DNA of 64,000 nt, taken from assembly GCF_002751875.1 (NCBI RefSeq), contig NZ_NMZM01000009.1, positions 1 to 64,000 of the forward strand. The letters are read 5' to 3'. The DNA comes from Oceaniglobus indicus (GTDB lineage Bacteria; Pseudomonadota; Alphaproteobacteria; Rhodobacterales; Rhodobacteraceae). Positions 47,052 through 54,944 of the stretch are shown piece by piece (positions within the stretch are counted from its first letter, which is position 1; every line of letters starts with the position of its first letter). The position numbers were made by a program, and so were the translations under genes. The notes under the pieces were generated by a model that saw only the letters and a list, made by a program, of their open reading frames with translations, made no database searches and had not been told where the DNA came from.

Positions 47052-47753
47052 TCACGGCGGCTGGCTGAGCATATTGGCAAGGGTTCGTGACGTGTGGCGC
47101 AGGGTGCGATCCGGCGTGGCGGGGGCGGCCCGGGCCTCGGCGTGGGCGGCGCGCAGGGTTGCCTGTGCTTCGATCACCGCGCGGATGCTGTTCAGGATGC
47201 TGTCGGTCGAGCGGCAGAGGTTCAGGACCGAGTCGAGGTCGACGCCGGCGCGCGCCGCACCGGACATGCCGGGCGTGTTCACCGCGTCCAGATAGGCGAT
47301 CACGCGCGACAACTGGAACGACGACTGGATCGCCAGTTCGCGGATGTCGTCGAAACCGCGATCCTGACGCAACCCGCGGTTCATGTCGACCACGACCGCG
47401 GTGCCGACGACGCGCTGGTTTCCCTTCGGCGTGATGAACGGGAACAGCGCGGTGTTCCATTTCTGGCGCCGCCCGTCCATCGTCAGTTCTTCCTCATAGC
47501 TCAGCGGCGCGCCGCTGTCGGCGCACATGGTATAACGGCCATTGACCAGCGCCGCGTCGTCCGGCGGCAAAAGCTCGTCGATGGTCTTGCCGACCGAGTG
47601 TTCGTGCGAAATCCCCGATGCCGCCTCGTGGGCGACGTTGATCGCCAGAAGCCGGAAGAACACGCCGCCCGGCCGACGTTCGGCGGCGAACATCGGGACG
47701 TCGAAATCGTTCAGGGCCAGTCGCAGTTCGGCCCCGGTTTCCTGTGAAAACAT
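47052..47753 (-). CDS. PAS-domain protein
   Basis: The 233-residue protein has an N-terminal PAS fold (VPMFAAERRPGGVFFRLLAIN to WNTALFPFITPKGNQRVVGT) and a helical C-terminal part without any kinase, cyclase or DNA-binding domain. It may be a small signalling adaptor. The start at MFSQETGAEL is chosen because AGGTAA lies six bases before it; an ATG at 47807 is weaker. Confidence 0.75.
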   Translation of the reverse strand: MFSQETGAELRLALNDFDVPMFAAERRPGGVFFRLLAINVAHEAASGISHEHSVGKTIDELLPPDDAALVNGRYTMCADSGAPLSYEEELTMDGRRQKWNTALFPFITPKGNQRVVGTAVVVDMNRGLRQDRGFDDIRELAIQSSFQLSRVIAYLDAVNTPGMSGAARAGVDLDSVLNLCRSTDSILNSIRAVIEAQATLRAAHAEARAAPATPDRTLRHTSRTLANMLSQPP

Positions 47754-47918
47754 GTCGTTACCTGTTCGATGATCCGCGTTGACGGCATCGATAATCGAAT
47801 TTCTCAAAGGATCGATTAATGCGCCCCGGCCGGTTTCCGGGTTTCGGCTCCGCGCCCGGCCCGGCGGGACGGAACGCAGGTGCCTGTTCAGGTGTTCTGA
47901 TCCTGAAAGGAGATGACC

Positions 47919-48131
47919 ATGGCAAAGTTTTCAGTCGGAGATCACGTCACCTGGAATTCGGAGGCCGGCCACGTGAGCGGCAAGATCACCAAGATCCACG
48001 AGAGCGATTTCAAGTACAAGGGCCACCAGCGCCGCGCCAGCAAGGACGAGCCGCAATACGAGATCGAAAGCGACAAGACCGATCACATCGCGGCCCATAA
48101 GGAGGACGCGCTGAAAAAGGTCGATGAATGA
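47919..48131 (+). CDS. DUF2945 (hypervirulence-associated, TUDOR-like) protein
   Basis: A 70-residue basic protein, MAKFSVGDHVTWNSEAGHVS, with KGHQRRASKDEPQYEIESDK and HIAAHKEDALKK, typical of DUF2945. The start at 47919 has AAAGGAG at a good distance; the ATG six bases earlier lies inside that site. The function of the family is not known. The stop overlaps the next gene as ATGA. Confidence 0.88.
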   Translation: MAKFSVGDHVTWNSEAGHVSGKITKIHESDFKYKGHQRRASKDEPQYEIESDKTDHIAAHKEDALKKVDE

Positions 48132-48661
48132 CGGCCCGATTCGCCTCGGTCGGCCACTCGAACCGGCCGCTGGACGAGTTTCTGGACATCCTGCGGCACG
48201 GGCGCGTCGATCTGGTGGTCGATGTGCGTTCGTTCCCCCGTTCGCGCAGCAATCCGGCGTTCAACATCGATTCACTGCCTGATGACCTCGAGAAGGTCCA
48301 GATCGGCTATTGCCACATGCCCGACCTTGGCGGGCGACGGAACAGGCAGCCGGACGTGGACGAGGCGACCAATGCCATGTGGCGGGTGCGCAGTTTTCAG
48401 AACTATGCCGATTACGCGCTGGGTGACACGTTCGGCGCGGCGTTTCGCGCACTTCTGGCGGAAGGCGAAAAGCGCCGACTGGCGATGATGTGTTCCGAGG
48501 CCGTCTGGTGGCGGTGCCATCGGCGCATCATCACCGACCATTTTCTGGCCGCCGGACACGCGGTCGATCATCTGATGGGGTCGGAACGGATCGATGCCGC
48601 CGAGATGACGCGCGGTGCCTGCGTGCGCGCCGATGGCAAGGTCGTCTATCCCGCGGCGTGA
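48128..48661 (+). CDS. DUF488 family protein
   Basis: A 177-residue protein with FASVGHSNRPLDEFLDIL, VVDVRSFPRSRSNPAFN and MMCSEAVWWRCHRRIITDHF, the last holding the conserved Cys and His residues of DUF488. The function is unknown. It overlaps the DUF2945 gene by four bases. Its 3' end overlaps the FMN dehydrogenase gene on the other strand by 16 bases. Confidence 0.9.
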   Translation: MTARFASVGHSNRPLDEFLDILRHGRVDLVVDVRSFPRSRSNPAFNIDSLPDDLEKVQIGYCHMPDLGGRRNRQPDVDEATNAMWRVRSFQNYADYALGDTFGAAFRALLAEGEKRRLAMMCSEAVWWRCHRRIITDHFLAAGHAVDHLMGSERIDAAEMTRGACVRADGKVVYPAA

Positions 48662-49779
48662 CGCAACGCGCCCAGATCCGCGATGCCCAGTTGCGCCATG
48701 TCCGCGATCAATCCCGCACGCAGGATATCGACCACATGGGCCGCGCCCCGTGCGCCGAACGCGCCCAGCCCCCAGTGCACCGCGCGGCCCAGCATCACGA
48801 AGTCGGCGCCGCGCGACAGCAGGCGCAGGATGTCCGTCGCACTTTGCACCGCGCCATCGGCGATCAGCGGATATTGCGGGCCGACCGCGTCGCGAATCGC
48901 GGGCAGCACGGTCACCGGTGGCGGGGCGGCATCGAACTGTCGCCCGCCGTGGTTCGACACCCAGACCGCATCGGCAATCCCGGCGATGCGGCGCGCATCG
49001 TCGGCCGACAGCACGCCCTTGACCACAACCGGGCCGTCCCATTCCCGCTTGACCGCCTCGAGGTATGCCCAGTCGGGCGCGGTGCGCAATTGGTATCCGA
49101 TGTGCCCGGTGCCGCTGCGCGCGGTCTTGGTGTCGCCGTATTTCTCAAGGAACCGCAGGCTCGGCATGCCTTGGCGCGCCATCCCCATGGCCCATGCGGG
49201 GGATACGGCAACCTGGGCCAGAATGCGCGGGCTCATGCGCATGGGGTTGGTCACCCCGGCCCGGGTCAGCCGTTCACGGCGGCTGGCCTTCGGGACGTCC
49301 GCCGTCAGGATCAGCGTGTGAAACCCCGCATCCCGCGCCCGGTTCAGCATGTCGGTGCGGATCTCGGGCTCGCCCGGCGCATAAAGCTGGAACCAGCCCT
49401 GATCGCCGATATGGGGGGCCACGTCCTCGGGCGATTGCGCCGCGACCGTGGACAGGCCGAAGGGGATGCCTTCGCGCGCGGCCAGACGGGCCAGGATGCC
49501 TTCGGCGTCGGGCCAGATCAGCCCGGACATGCCCACCGGCGCGAACCCGAAGGGCAGGGGGTATCGCCGCCCCAGCAATTGCACCGACAGATCGGCCTCC
49601 TGCACGCCGCACAGGGCGCGCGGCGTCATCTCGACCCGGGCCAGGGCGGCGGCGCTGCGCGGCGCGGCGGTTTCGGCGCCGGTGCCGCTGTCGAGGTATT
49701 CCCACACGAAGCGGGGCAGGCGGCGGCGCGCGCGGTCACGCAGGTCTGTCAGGGCGGGAAAGTCTTTTTCAAGGGTCAT
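48646..49779 (-). CDS. FMN-dependent alpha-hydroxy-acid dehydrogenase (L-lactate dehydrogenase type)
   Basis: The 377-residue TIM-barrel protein has PLPFGFAPVGMSGLIWPDAE, the FMN Lys in VVVKGVLSADDA and the catalytic His in VSNHGGRQFD, with DGAVQSATDILRLL at the phosphate end. It oxidises L-lactate or another 2-hydroxy acid, passing electrons to the quinone pool or oxygen. The start at MTLEKDFPAL is the family start. It is divergent from uvrD. Confidence 0.92.
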   Translation of the reverse strand: MTLEKDFPALTDLRDRARRRLPRFVWEYLDSGTGAETAAPRSAAALARVEMTPRALCGVQEADLSVQLLGRRYPLPFGFAPVGMSGLIWPDAEGILARLAAREGIPFGLSTVAAQSPEDVAPHIGDQGWFQLYAPGEPEIRTDMLNRARDAGFHTLILTADVPKASRRERLTRAGVTNPMRMSPRILAQVAVSPAWAMGMARQGMPSLRFLEKYGDTKTARSGTGHIGYQLRTAPDWAYLEAVKREWDGPVVVKGVLSADDARRIAGIADAVWVSNHGGRQFDAAPPPVTVLPAIRDAVGPQYPLIADGAVQSATDILRLLSRGADFVMLGRAVHWGLGAFGARGAAHVVDILRAGLIADMAQLGIADLGALRHAAG

Positions 49780-49851
49780 GGCATGCTCCGGTCGCGCGAA
49801 CATTCCCCAAGTTGGAACCGAACGTCCACAGGAAACCCGCGTCCGATGGCA

Positions 49852-49866
49852 GAACATACCGCGAAC
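49852..49866. promoter_or_regulatory. SOS (LexA) box upstream of uvrD
   Basis: GAACATACCGCGAAC is GAAC-N7-GAAC, the reverse complement of the alphaproteobacterial LexA box GTTC-N7-GTTC. It ends 41 bases before the ATG of the helicase gene, a place where LexA can block transcription. Confidence 0.7.
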
Positions 49867-49907
49867 AGACCTTTCCCTTGGCGTTATCGCCCATTATACT
49901 GTGCGCC

Positions 49908-52361
49908 ATGGATGATTTCGACGAAAGCGATGCCTTCGAGGCGGCTGTGCCGCTGAGCCAGCGGGCAATGGCCGGGGCGCGTGCGCCCTATCTGGACGAT
50001 CTGAACCCCGCACAGCGCAAGGCGGTCGAAACGCTCGACGGTCCGGTGCTGATGCTGGCCGGGGCAGGCACCGGCAAGACCAAGGCGCTGACCGCGCGAA
50101 TCGCCCACCTGATGACGACCGGTCGGGCCAGGCCGAACGAGATCCTCGCCGTCACCTTCACCAACAAGGCCGCGCGCGAGATGAAAGAACGTGTAGGGCG
50201 CCTGTTGGGCCAGACGGTCGAGGGGATGCCGTGGCTGGGCACCTTTCACGCGATCTGTGTCAAGTTGCTGCGCCGGCACGCCGAACTGGTCGGGCTGAAG
50301 TCGAATTTCACGATTCTGGACACCGACGATCAGATCCGTCTGATGAAACAGCTGATTCTGGCTGAGAACATCGACGAAAAACGTTGGCCCGCGCGCCAGT
50401 TGGCAGGGATCATCGATGGCTGGAAGAACCGCGCGCTGACGCCGGAAAAGGTCCCGGCGGCCGATGCCGGGGCCTTCAACAACCGCGGCACCGAACTTTA
50501 CGATTACTACCAGCAGCGGCTGAAAACCCTGAACGCCACCGATTTCGGTGACCTGCTGCTGCACGTCGTGACGATCTTTCAGCAGCATCCCGACGTTCTG
50601 GCGCAATACCAGCGGTGGTTCAAATTCATCCTTGTCGACGAATACCAGGACACGAACGTCGCGCAATACATCTGGTTGCGGCTTCTGGCGCAGGAGCACA
50701 AGAACATCTGTTGCGTCGGCGATGACGATCAGTCGATCTATGGCTGGCGGGGCGCCGAGGTGGGCAACATCCTGCGGTTCGAAAAGGATTTTCCCGGCGC
50801 CCATGTGGTGCGGCTGGAACAGAACTACCGTTCGACCCCGCATATCCTGGCCGCGGCGTCCGGCGTGATCGACGCCAACCAGGGGCGGCTGGGCAAGACG
50901 TTGTTCACCGACCTGACCGAGGGCGAGAAGGTCCGCCTGATCGGCCATTGGGACGGCGAGGAAGAAGCACGCTGGATCGGCGAGGAGGTCGAGGCGTTGC
51001 AACGCGGGGCGCGTGACGGTGCGGCGACATCTTTGGACGACATGGCGATTCTGGTGCGCGCGTCGCACCAGATGCGCGCGTTCGAGGATCGTTTCCTGAC
51101 CATCGGTCTGCCGTACCGGGTGATCGGCGGGCCGCGATTCTATGAACGGCTCGAAATTCGCGATGCCATGGCCTATTTCCGGCTGGCCGTATCGCCCGAG
51201 GACGATCTGGCGTTCGAGCGGATCGTGAACACCCCGAAACGCGGGCTTGGCGACAAGGCGCAGAAGAACATCCAGATCGCCGCGCGGAGCAACGGCGCGA
51301 CCTTGGTCGACGGCGCGCGGATCCTGCTGAGCGAAGGCGGAATCGGCGGCAAGGGTGCGGGCGCGCTGCGCCACCTGATCGACGGGATCGACCGCTGGCA
51401 CGATCTTGCCATGCGCCAGATCGCGGCGACCGGGACGGTCGGCGATCCCGACGTGGTCGAGGCGATAACGCCCGACGGACCGGGGATCAGCCATATCGAA
51501 CTGGCCGAACAGATCCTGGAAGAATCGGGATATGTCGCCCATTGGCAGAACGACAAGACCCCCGAAGCGCCGGGCCGCCTGGAAAACCTCAAGGAATTGG
51601 TGAAGGCGCTGGAGCAGTTCGACAACCTTCAGGGGTTCCTCGAACATGTCTCGCTGATCATGGACAACGAACAGGGCGAACAGGGCGAAAAGGTGTCGAT
51701 CATGACACTGCACGCCGCCAAGGGGCTGGAGTTTCCCGCCGTGTTCCTGCCCGGCTGGGAAGACGGGCTGTTTCCGTCGCAACGGTCGATGGACGAATCG
51801 GGCCTGAAGGGACTGGAGGAGGAACGCCGCCTTGCCTATGTCGGCATCACCCGTGCGGAACGCCTGGCGACAATCAGCTTTGCCGCCAACCGCCGGGTCT
51901 ATGGCCAGTGGCAATCGGCGCTGCCGTCGCGGTTCATCGACGAATTGCCCGAAGCGCATGTCGATGTTCTGACCCCGCCGGGCTTGTATGGCGGCGGCTA
52001 TGGTGCGGCCGGCATGGCGGCTTCGGCGTCGCCGTCGATTGCGCTGGGGGCGCAATCGGATCTTCACCAGCGGGTGAAGGATGCGGATGTCTACAACTCG
52101 CCGGGATGGAAACGGATGCAGGCGCGCAGCGCCTCGCGCCCGATGAGCCAGCCGCGCGAACAGCGCAACATGACCATCGACGCCACCGCCGTGTCCGCCT
52201 TTACCGCCGGGGACCGGGTGTTTCACACCAAGTTCGGCTATGGCACCGTGATGGGGGTCGAGGGTGACAAGCTGGACATCGAATTTGACAAGGCCGGGGC
52301 GAAAAAGGTTGTGGCCAAGTTCGTCGTCGAGGCATCGCGCGCCGGGGATGTGCCGTTCTGA
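49908..52361 (+). CDS. uvrD: UvrD/PcrA-type 3'-5' DNA helicase
   Basis: The 817-residue SF1A helicase has all motifs: LAGAGTGKTKALTARI (I), VTFTNKAAREMKERV (Ia), VDEYQDTN (II), GDDDQSIYGWRGAE (III), LEQNYRST (IV), LHAAKGLEFPAVFLPG (V) and YVGITRAER (VI). The C-terminus ends in a Tudor-like fold (AGDRVFHTKFGYGTVMGVEG) used to bind RNA polymerase in PcrA/UvrD. It acts in repair and in clearing stalled forks. The SOS box upstream fits DNA-damage induction. Confidence 0.96.
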   Translation: MDDFDESDAFEAAVPLSQRAMAGARAPYLDDLNPAQRKAVETLDGPVLMLAGAGTGKTKALTARIAHLMTTGRARPNEILAVTFTNKAAREMKERVGRLLGQTVEGMPWLGTFHAICVKLLRRHAELVGLKSNFTILDTDDQIRLMKQLILAENIDEKRWPARQLAGIIDGWKNRALTPEKVPAADAGAFNNRGTELYDYYQQRLKTLNATDFGDLLLHVVTIFQQHPDVLAQYQRWFKFILVDEYQDTNVAQYIWLRLLAQEHKNICCVGDDDQSIYGWRGAEVGNILRFEKDFPGAHVVRLEQNYRSTPHILAAASGVIDANQGRLGKTLFTDLTEGEKVRLIGHWDGEEEARWIGEEVEALQRGARDGAATSLDDMAILVRASHQMRAFEDRFLTIGLPYRVIGGPRFYERLEIRDAMAYFRLAVSPEDDLAFERIVNTPKRGLGDKAQKNIQIAARSNGATLVDGARILLSEGGIGGKGAGALRHLIDGIDRWHDLAMRQIAATGTVGDPDVVEAITPDGPGISHIELAEQILEESGYVAHWQNDKTPEAPGRLENLKELVKALEQFDNLQGFLEHVSLIMDNEQGEQGEKVSIMTLHAAKGLEFPAVFLPGWEDGLFPSQRSMDESGLKGLEEERRLAYVGITRAERLATISFAANRRVYGQWQSALPSRFIDELPEAHVDVLTPPGLYGGGYGAAGMAASASPSIALGAQSDLHQRVKDADVYNSPGWKRMQARSASRPMSQPREQRNMTIDATAVSAFTAGDRVFHTKFGYGTVMGVEGDKLDIEFDKAGAKKVVAKFVVEASRAGDVPF

Positions 52362-52392
52362 ACCGGCCAAGGATGTGATCGCAACAGGTCTG

Positions 52393-52436
52393 AAACGAAA
52401 AGACACCGGTGCTTCGGGAGGAAAGCGCCGGTGTCT
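52393..52436 (-). terminator. Terminator of the CcsR array, containing a CCUCCC loop
   Basis: On the minus strand AGACACCGGCGCTT pairs with AAGCACCGGTGTCT (one mismatch) around TCCTCCCG, followed by TTTTCGTTT. It ends the DUF1127 transcription unit and is also the tenth motif-bearing hairpin. Confidence 0.85.
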
Positions 52437-52466
52437 GGCCAAAAGGTGCGGAGGGAGGATCCGACC
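52401..52466 (-). ncRNA. CcsR/cuckoo-type RNA, unit 5
   Basis: Two hairpins. A short one (52445-52466) has stem GGTCGGA/TCCGcACC and loop TCCTCCC. The long terminator hairpin (52401-52436) has TCCTCCC in its loop. The short-then-long order matches the other four units. Confidence 0.7.
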
Positions 52467-52521
52467 CTCTTGGATTTCGGTGGAACGGCAGAAGCTGCCG
52501 GTTCCGAAAACCTCGCAGAGC

Positions 52522-52585
52522 CTGCGACCCCGGGGAGGACGGGGCCGCAGTCTGCGTAACGCCTTTTCCCGAGGGAGGATCGGGA
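52522..52585 (-). ncRNA. CcsR/cuckoo-type RNA, unit 4
   Basis: A short hairpin TCCCGA-TCCTCCC-TCGGGA (52567-52585) is followed by a long hairpin with 11 pairs, CTGCGGCCCCG with CGGGGTCGCAG, and loop TCCTCCC (52522-52550). Confidence 0.72.
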
Positions 52586-52635
52586 TCGGACGTATCTCGT
52601 GGCGGTGCCTGAATGGCTTCGCCGTGAATGACGCG

Positions 52636-52701
52636 CCGCGATGCCCGGGAGGAGGTGGACATCGCGGCCTGTGTTCCCGCGGACCCCGATGGGAGGATCG
52701 G
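52636..52701 (-). ncRNA. CcsR/cuckoo-type RNA, unit 3
   Basis: A short hairpin CCGAT-CCTCCC-ATCGG (52686-52701) is followed by a long hairpin, CCGCGATGTCC with GGGCATCGCGG (11 pairs), and loop ACCTCCTCCC (52636-52667). The loop has the full CCUCCUCCC motif. Confidence 0.75.
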
Positions 52702-52748
52702 TTGCGCGGAACTTGTGCAGCCTGGATTGGCCGCTAACTCGGCCAGAG

Positions 52749-52815
52749 GCGGCGATGCCCGGGAGGAGGTGGACACCGCCGCTCTGGAAACGCGGGTGCC
52801 GGAGGGAGGATCCGG
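52749..52815 (-). ncRNA. CcsR/cuckoo-type RNA, unit 2
   Basis: A short hairpin CCGGA-TCCTCCC-TCCGG (52799-52815) is followed by a long hairpin, GCGGCGGTGTCC with GGGCATCGCCGC (12 pairs with two G-U), and loop ACCTCCTCCC (52749-52782). Confidence 0.75.
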
Positions 52816-52868
52816 TCCGCGTGGCTCTGGGTGTGCGTCCGGTCAGGACGAAACCCGGTGTAAAAAAC

Positions 52869-52932
52869 GGTGACACCCGGGAGGAGGTGAGTGTCACCGC
52901 AGGAACAGAAGGCCCCGGGAGGAGGTGGAGCC
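52869..52932 (-). ncRNA. CcsR/cuckoo-type RNA, unit 1
   Basis: The first hairpin, GGCTCC-ACCTCCTCCC-GGGGCC (52911-52932), starts 15 bases after the DUF1127 stop. The second has an 8-pair stem, GGTGACAC with GTGTCACC, and the motif CCTCCTCCC in its loop (52869-52898). The position right after a DUF1127 gene is that of CcsR1 in Rhodobacter. Confidence 0.78.
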
Positions 52933-52946
52933 GTCCGATGCCTGTC

Positions 52947-53165
52947 TCAGTTGTTGCCGTAAGCGGCGTCGGCCGAGACCGTTGTGATCATCGAGCGCGA
53001 GATGCCGAGGTCCGCGAGGTCGCGATCGCTCAGGCGCTCGAGTTCGTTCAGGGTGCGGCGATAGACGCGATACTGCGCCAGGCGCACCCGAAGGGAATTC
53101 ATCGTGGCCGCGAACCGGCCGGTGTTGCCGCGTGTGGCGGTTTGGTGCGTCGCTGTGTAAGCCAT
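52947..53165 (-). CDS. ccaF1: DUF1127 protein, CcaF1-like small RNA-binding protein
   Basis: A 72-residue Arg-rich protein, MAYTATHQTATRGNTGRFAA, with the DUF1127 core YRVYRRTLNELERLSDRDLA followed by DLGISRSMI. The start has GAGGTAGAGAC upstream. In Rhodobacter sphaeroides the DUF1127 protein CcaF1 (RSP_6037) binds RNA and takes part in maturation of the CcsR RNAs made from its own mRNA tail. The same arrangement is seen here: the gene is followed after 15 bases by CCUCCUCCC-loop hairpins. That this protein has the same role is an inference from arrangement and family. Confidence 0.85.
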   Translation of the reverse strand: MAYTATHQTATRGNTGRFAATMNSLRVRLAQYRVYRRTLNELERLSDRDLADLGISRSMITTVSADAAYGNN

Positions 53166-53221
53166 GTCTCTACCTCATCATGTGGGCGCTCGCTGTGTTG
53201 TGCTGCGCTCCGTTGAGACTG

Positions 53222-53249
53222 AAGATAGGCATATGCTGCACTTGCACAA
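53222..53249 (-). promoter_or_regulatory. Candidate promoter of the DUF1127-CcsR unit
   Basis: On the minus strand TTGTGC (-35) and TATCTT (-10, within CCTATCTT) are 16 bases apart and lie about 57 bases before the ATG. The -10 with leading CC resembles alphaproteobacterial RpoH-type promoters (CYTATNT), which drive the Rhodobacter homologue under heat and singlet-oxygen stress. The match is partial. Confidence 0.4.
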
Positions 53250-53410
53250 TGATGAAAAAGGCAATGCTGCCATGCGGCATTTGCATAAGTGGTGTTGACC
53301 TAACGGCAAGTGTTTTTAAGGGGTTATGGGGGCACCCCGAACGGATCGTGCCCGTGTGACCGGGATCGAAGGTGCAGTTTGCGCCGACACCGACAGAAAG
53401 GTGTCAGACA

Positions 53411-54248
53411 TGGCCATCACCCGTGAACAGATCCTGAAGGCCCTTGCGCAGGTCGCACTGCCGGATCGAAGGAACTTGGTGCCGGCAGATCTGATCCGCG
53501 CGCTGACGATCGCGCCGGATGGGGCCGTGCGGTTCGTGATCGAGGCGCCGACACCCGAAATCGCGCGCGCGATCGCGTGTGTCCGGACTGCGGCCGAAAA
53601 GGTGGTGGCCGATCTGGCAAGGGTGTCGGTGGCGGACTTCCGGATGCCGACAGTCAAGGCGCGCCGCAGTCGCACATGGGCGTGTCCGCCCGTCCGGTTT
53701 CGACCGATGGCGATATTGTCCAGCCGGTAACGGCCCATGGCGCCACCCTGATGTCGATCGGCCTGATGCCGGATCAGGCGGGTTCGGTGATCCGGCGTGG
53801 CCCGATGGGTGCACTGCAACAGATGCCGGGACAGGTGGCCTGGGGCGCGTTGGACGTCCTGCTGGTCGACCTGCCGTCCGAGACCTACGGTGCGCCCCTT
53901 ACCATTTGTCAGCGCTATGCCGCGGACGGCGTCCTTATGGTGTCGACACCCCAGGACGTCGCGCTTCTGGATGCACACAGGCCGCTGGACACGCCGGTTC
54001 TGGCCTTGGTGGCGAACATGTCGGCGTTCACCTGCCCACATTGCGACGGCCAGTCACATATCTTCGGAGGCGGCGGCATAGCGGCCGAGGCGCAGAACCC
54101 TTGCGTGCCGTTGCTGGCCGCCTTGCCCCTGACGCCGAAGGCGCGACTGGCGAAACACGCCAGAACACCGGTCGCGTTGTGCGGGGACGCCGAGACGGGC
54201 CACTTCGGGCGTCGGGCGCGGGACCTCATGGGAAAGCTGGCCGGCTGA
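53411..54248 (+). pseudogene. Mrp/ApbC-family P-loop ATPase, decayed
   Basis: The first part (53411 to about 53640) encodes the N-terminal MIP18/DUF59 domain: MAITREQILKALAQVALPDR and VRFVIEAPTPEIARAI. A different frame (from about 53634) continues as LPDADSQGAPQSHMGVSARP, TDGDIVQPVTAHGATLMSIG, then NMSAFTCPHCDGQSHIFGGG, which is the second half of Mrp. Between them the Walker A region (normally KGGVGKS) is lost by a deletion, and the frame is shifted. The switch loop normally reading DLPPGTGDVQLT has decayed to DLPSETYGAPLT. The product cannot bind ATP or act as an Fe-S carrier. Confidence 0.85.
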
Positions 54249-54439
54249 TCAATCGGATTTGGGAAGGCATGGGAAACGCTCGGCCATTTCGGGGGTTTTC
54301 CATTTCTGGTGGGTGATTGCTTGGTCTTCGGTCGAAGGGAGCATCCGAGATTCGGGATGGCATCCGCAGAATCGGCGCGCATCGTTCGAATCTGGTGGGC
54401 CGATTCCCCTCAGATTCGAGTGCCAGCTGTGTGTAACCC

Positions 54440-54448
54440 TGTGGATAA
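54440..54448 (+). promoter_or_regulatory. DnaA-box match
   Basis: TGTGGATAA is the exact complement of the consensus TTATCCACA. It lies about 190 bases before the MraZ repeats. A single box may be chance, or may tie dcw expression to replication. Confidence 0.4.
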
Positions 54449-54637
54449 CGCTGAGTCCTGCGGCGCGTTCCTTGGCGCCGGAAAAAATCTTGCCATGAGA
54501 TGCGCACAATATCTGGTGCTGATCAATTTGATCACAACAAGTTTACGCCGTAACACACTGATTTAACGTTGGTTAATATTAGATGTAAAATTGCAACAAC
54601 AATCTGTTGGAAATCTCAGCCGCATATTTCTGTTGTT

Positions 54638-54662
54638 TCCCATGATTTCCCATGGCATCCCT
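54638..54662 (-). promoter_or_regulatory. MraZ-binding repeats
   Basis: On the minus strand three direct repeats with a 10-base period read AGGGA, TGGGA, TGGGA, each separated by five bases. This is the TGGGN-N5 pattern bound by MraZ in E. coli, where it controls its own operon. They lie about 285 bases before mraZ. Confidence 0.7.
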
Positions 54663-54944
54663 ACCTCATCGAGAGGGCAGCGGAAGGGACACGAAAAGAT
54701 CCCGAAAGCACTAAGAAAAACAAAGACATGGCAGGCTTCATACAGGCACGCTTCCTCTTGATGAACAGAGATCCGGCGCGCGGGCGAGCAGACATCCCCC
54801 CAGGTGGCGCGCGCAGTCGGAAAAACCCCGGAAACGGGATCCAGGCGGCGGACCGAACAGTGGCAGCAGTTCGGTTCGCCGTCTTCGTTTCACCTTCACC
54901 TTAGCACAAACCTGGGGCGGGCAGAAGAAAAGGATGCATCGGTC

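Larger units (their letters stand above)
54249..54944 (+). other. Long AT-rich leader upstream of mraZ
   Basis: About 700 bases without a recognisable gene. The part 54480-54660 is much richer in A and T than the rest of the window. It holds a perfect DnaA box and the three MraZ repeats given separately. It probably carries the main promoter of the dcw cluster. A short frame at 54569-54904 has no recognisable product. Confidence 0.6.

Noticed and set aside
43524-47090. Open frame of 1188 codons opposite pyc
   Set aside because: It mirrors the whole pyc gene, and its protein has no domain. pyc on the minus strand has all catalytic motifs.
47866-47912. Possible EcfG-type promoter (GGAAC-N17-TGTT) before the DUF2945 gene
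   Set aside because: The -10 block differs from CGTT, and I am not sure that this group has EcfG, so I do not list it.
52409-52873. Short plus-strand open frames (about 67-191 codons) across the CcsR array
   Set aside because: They arise from the repeated GGGAGGAGG strings; they read PGRRW and EEVD repeats from the antisense of the hairpins and have no gene features.
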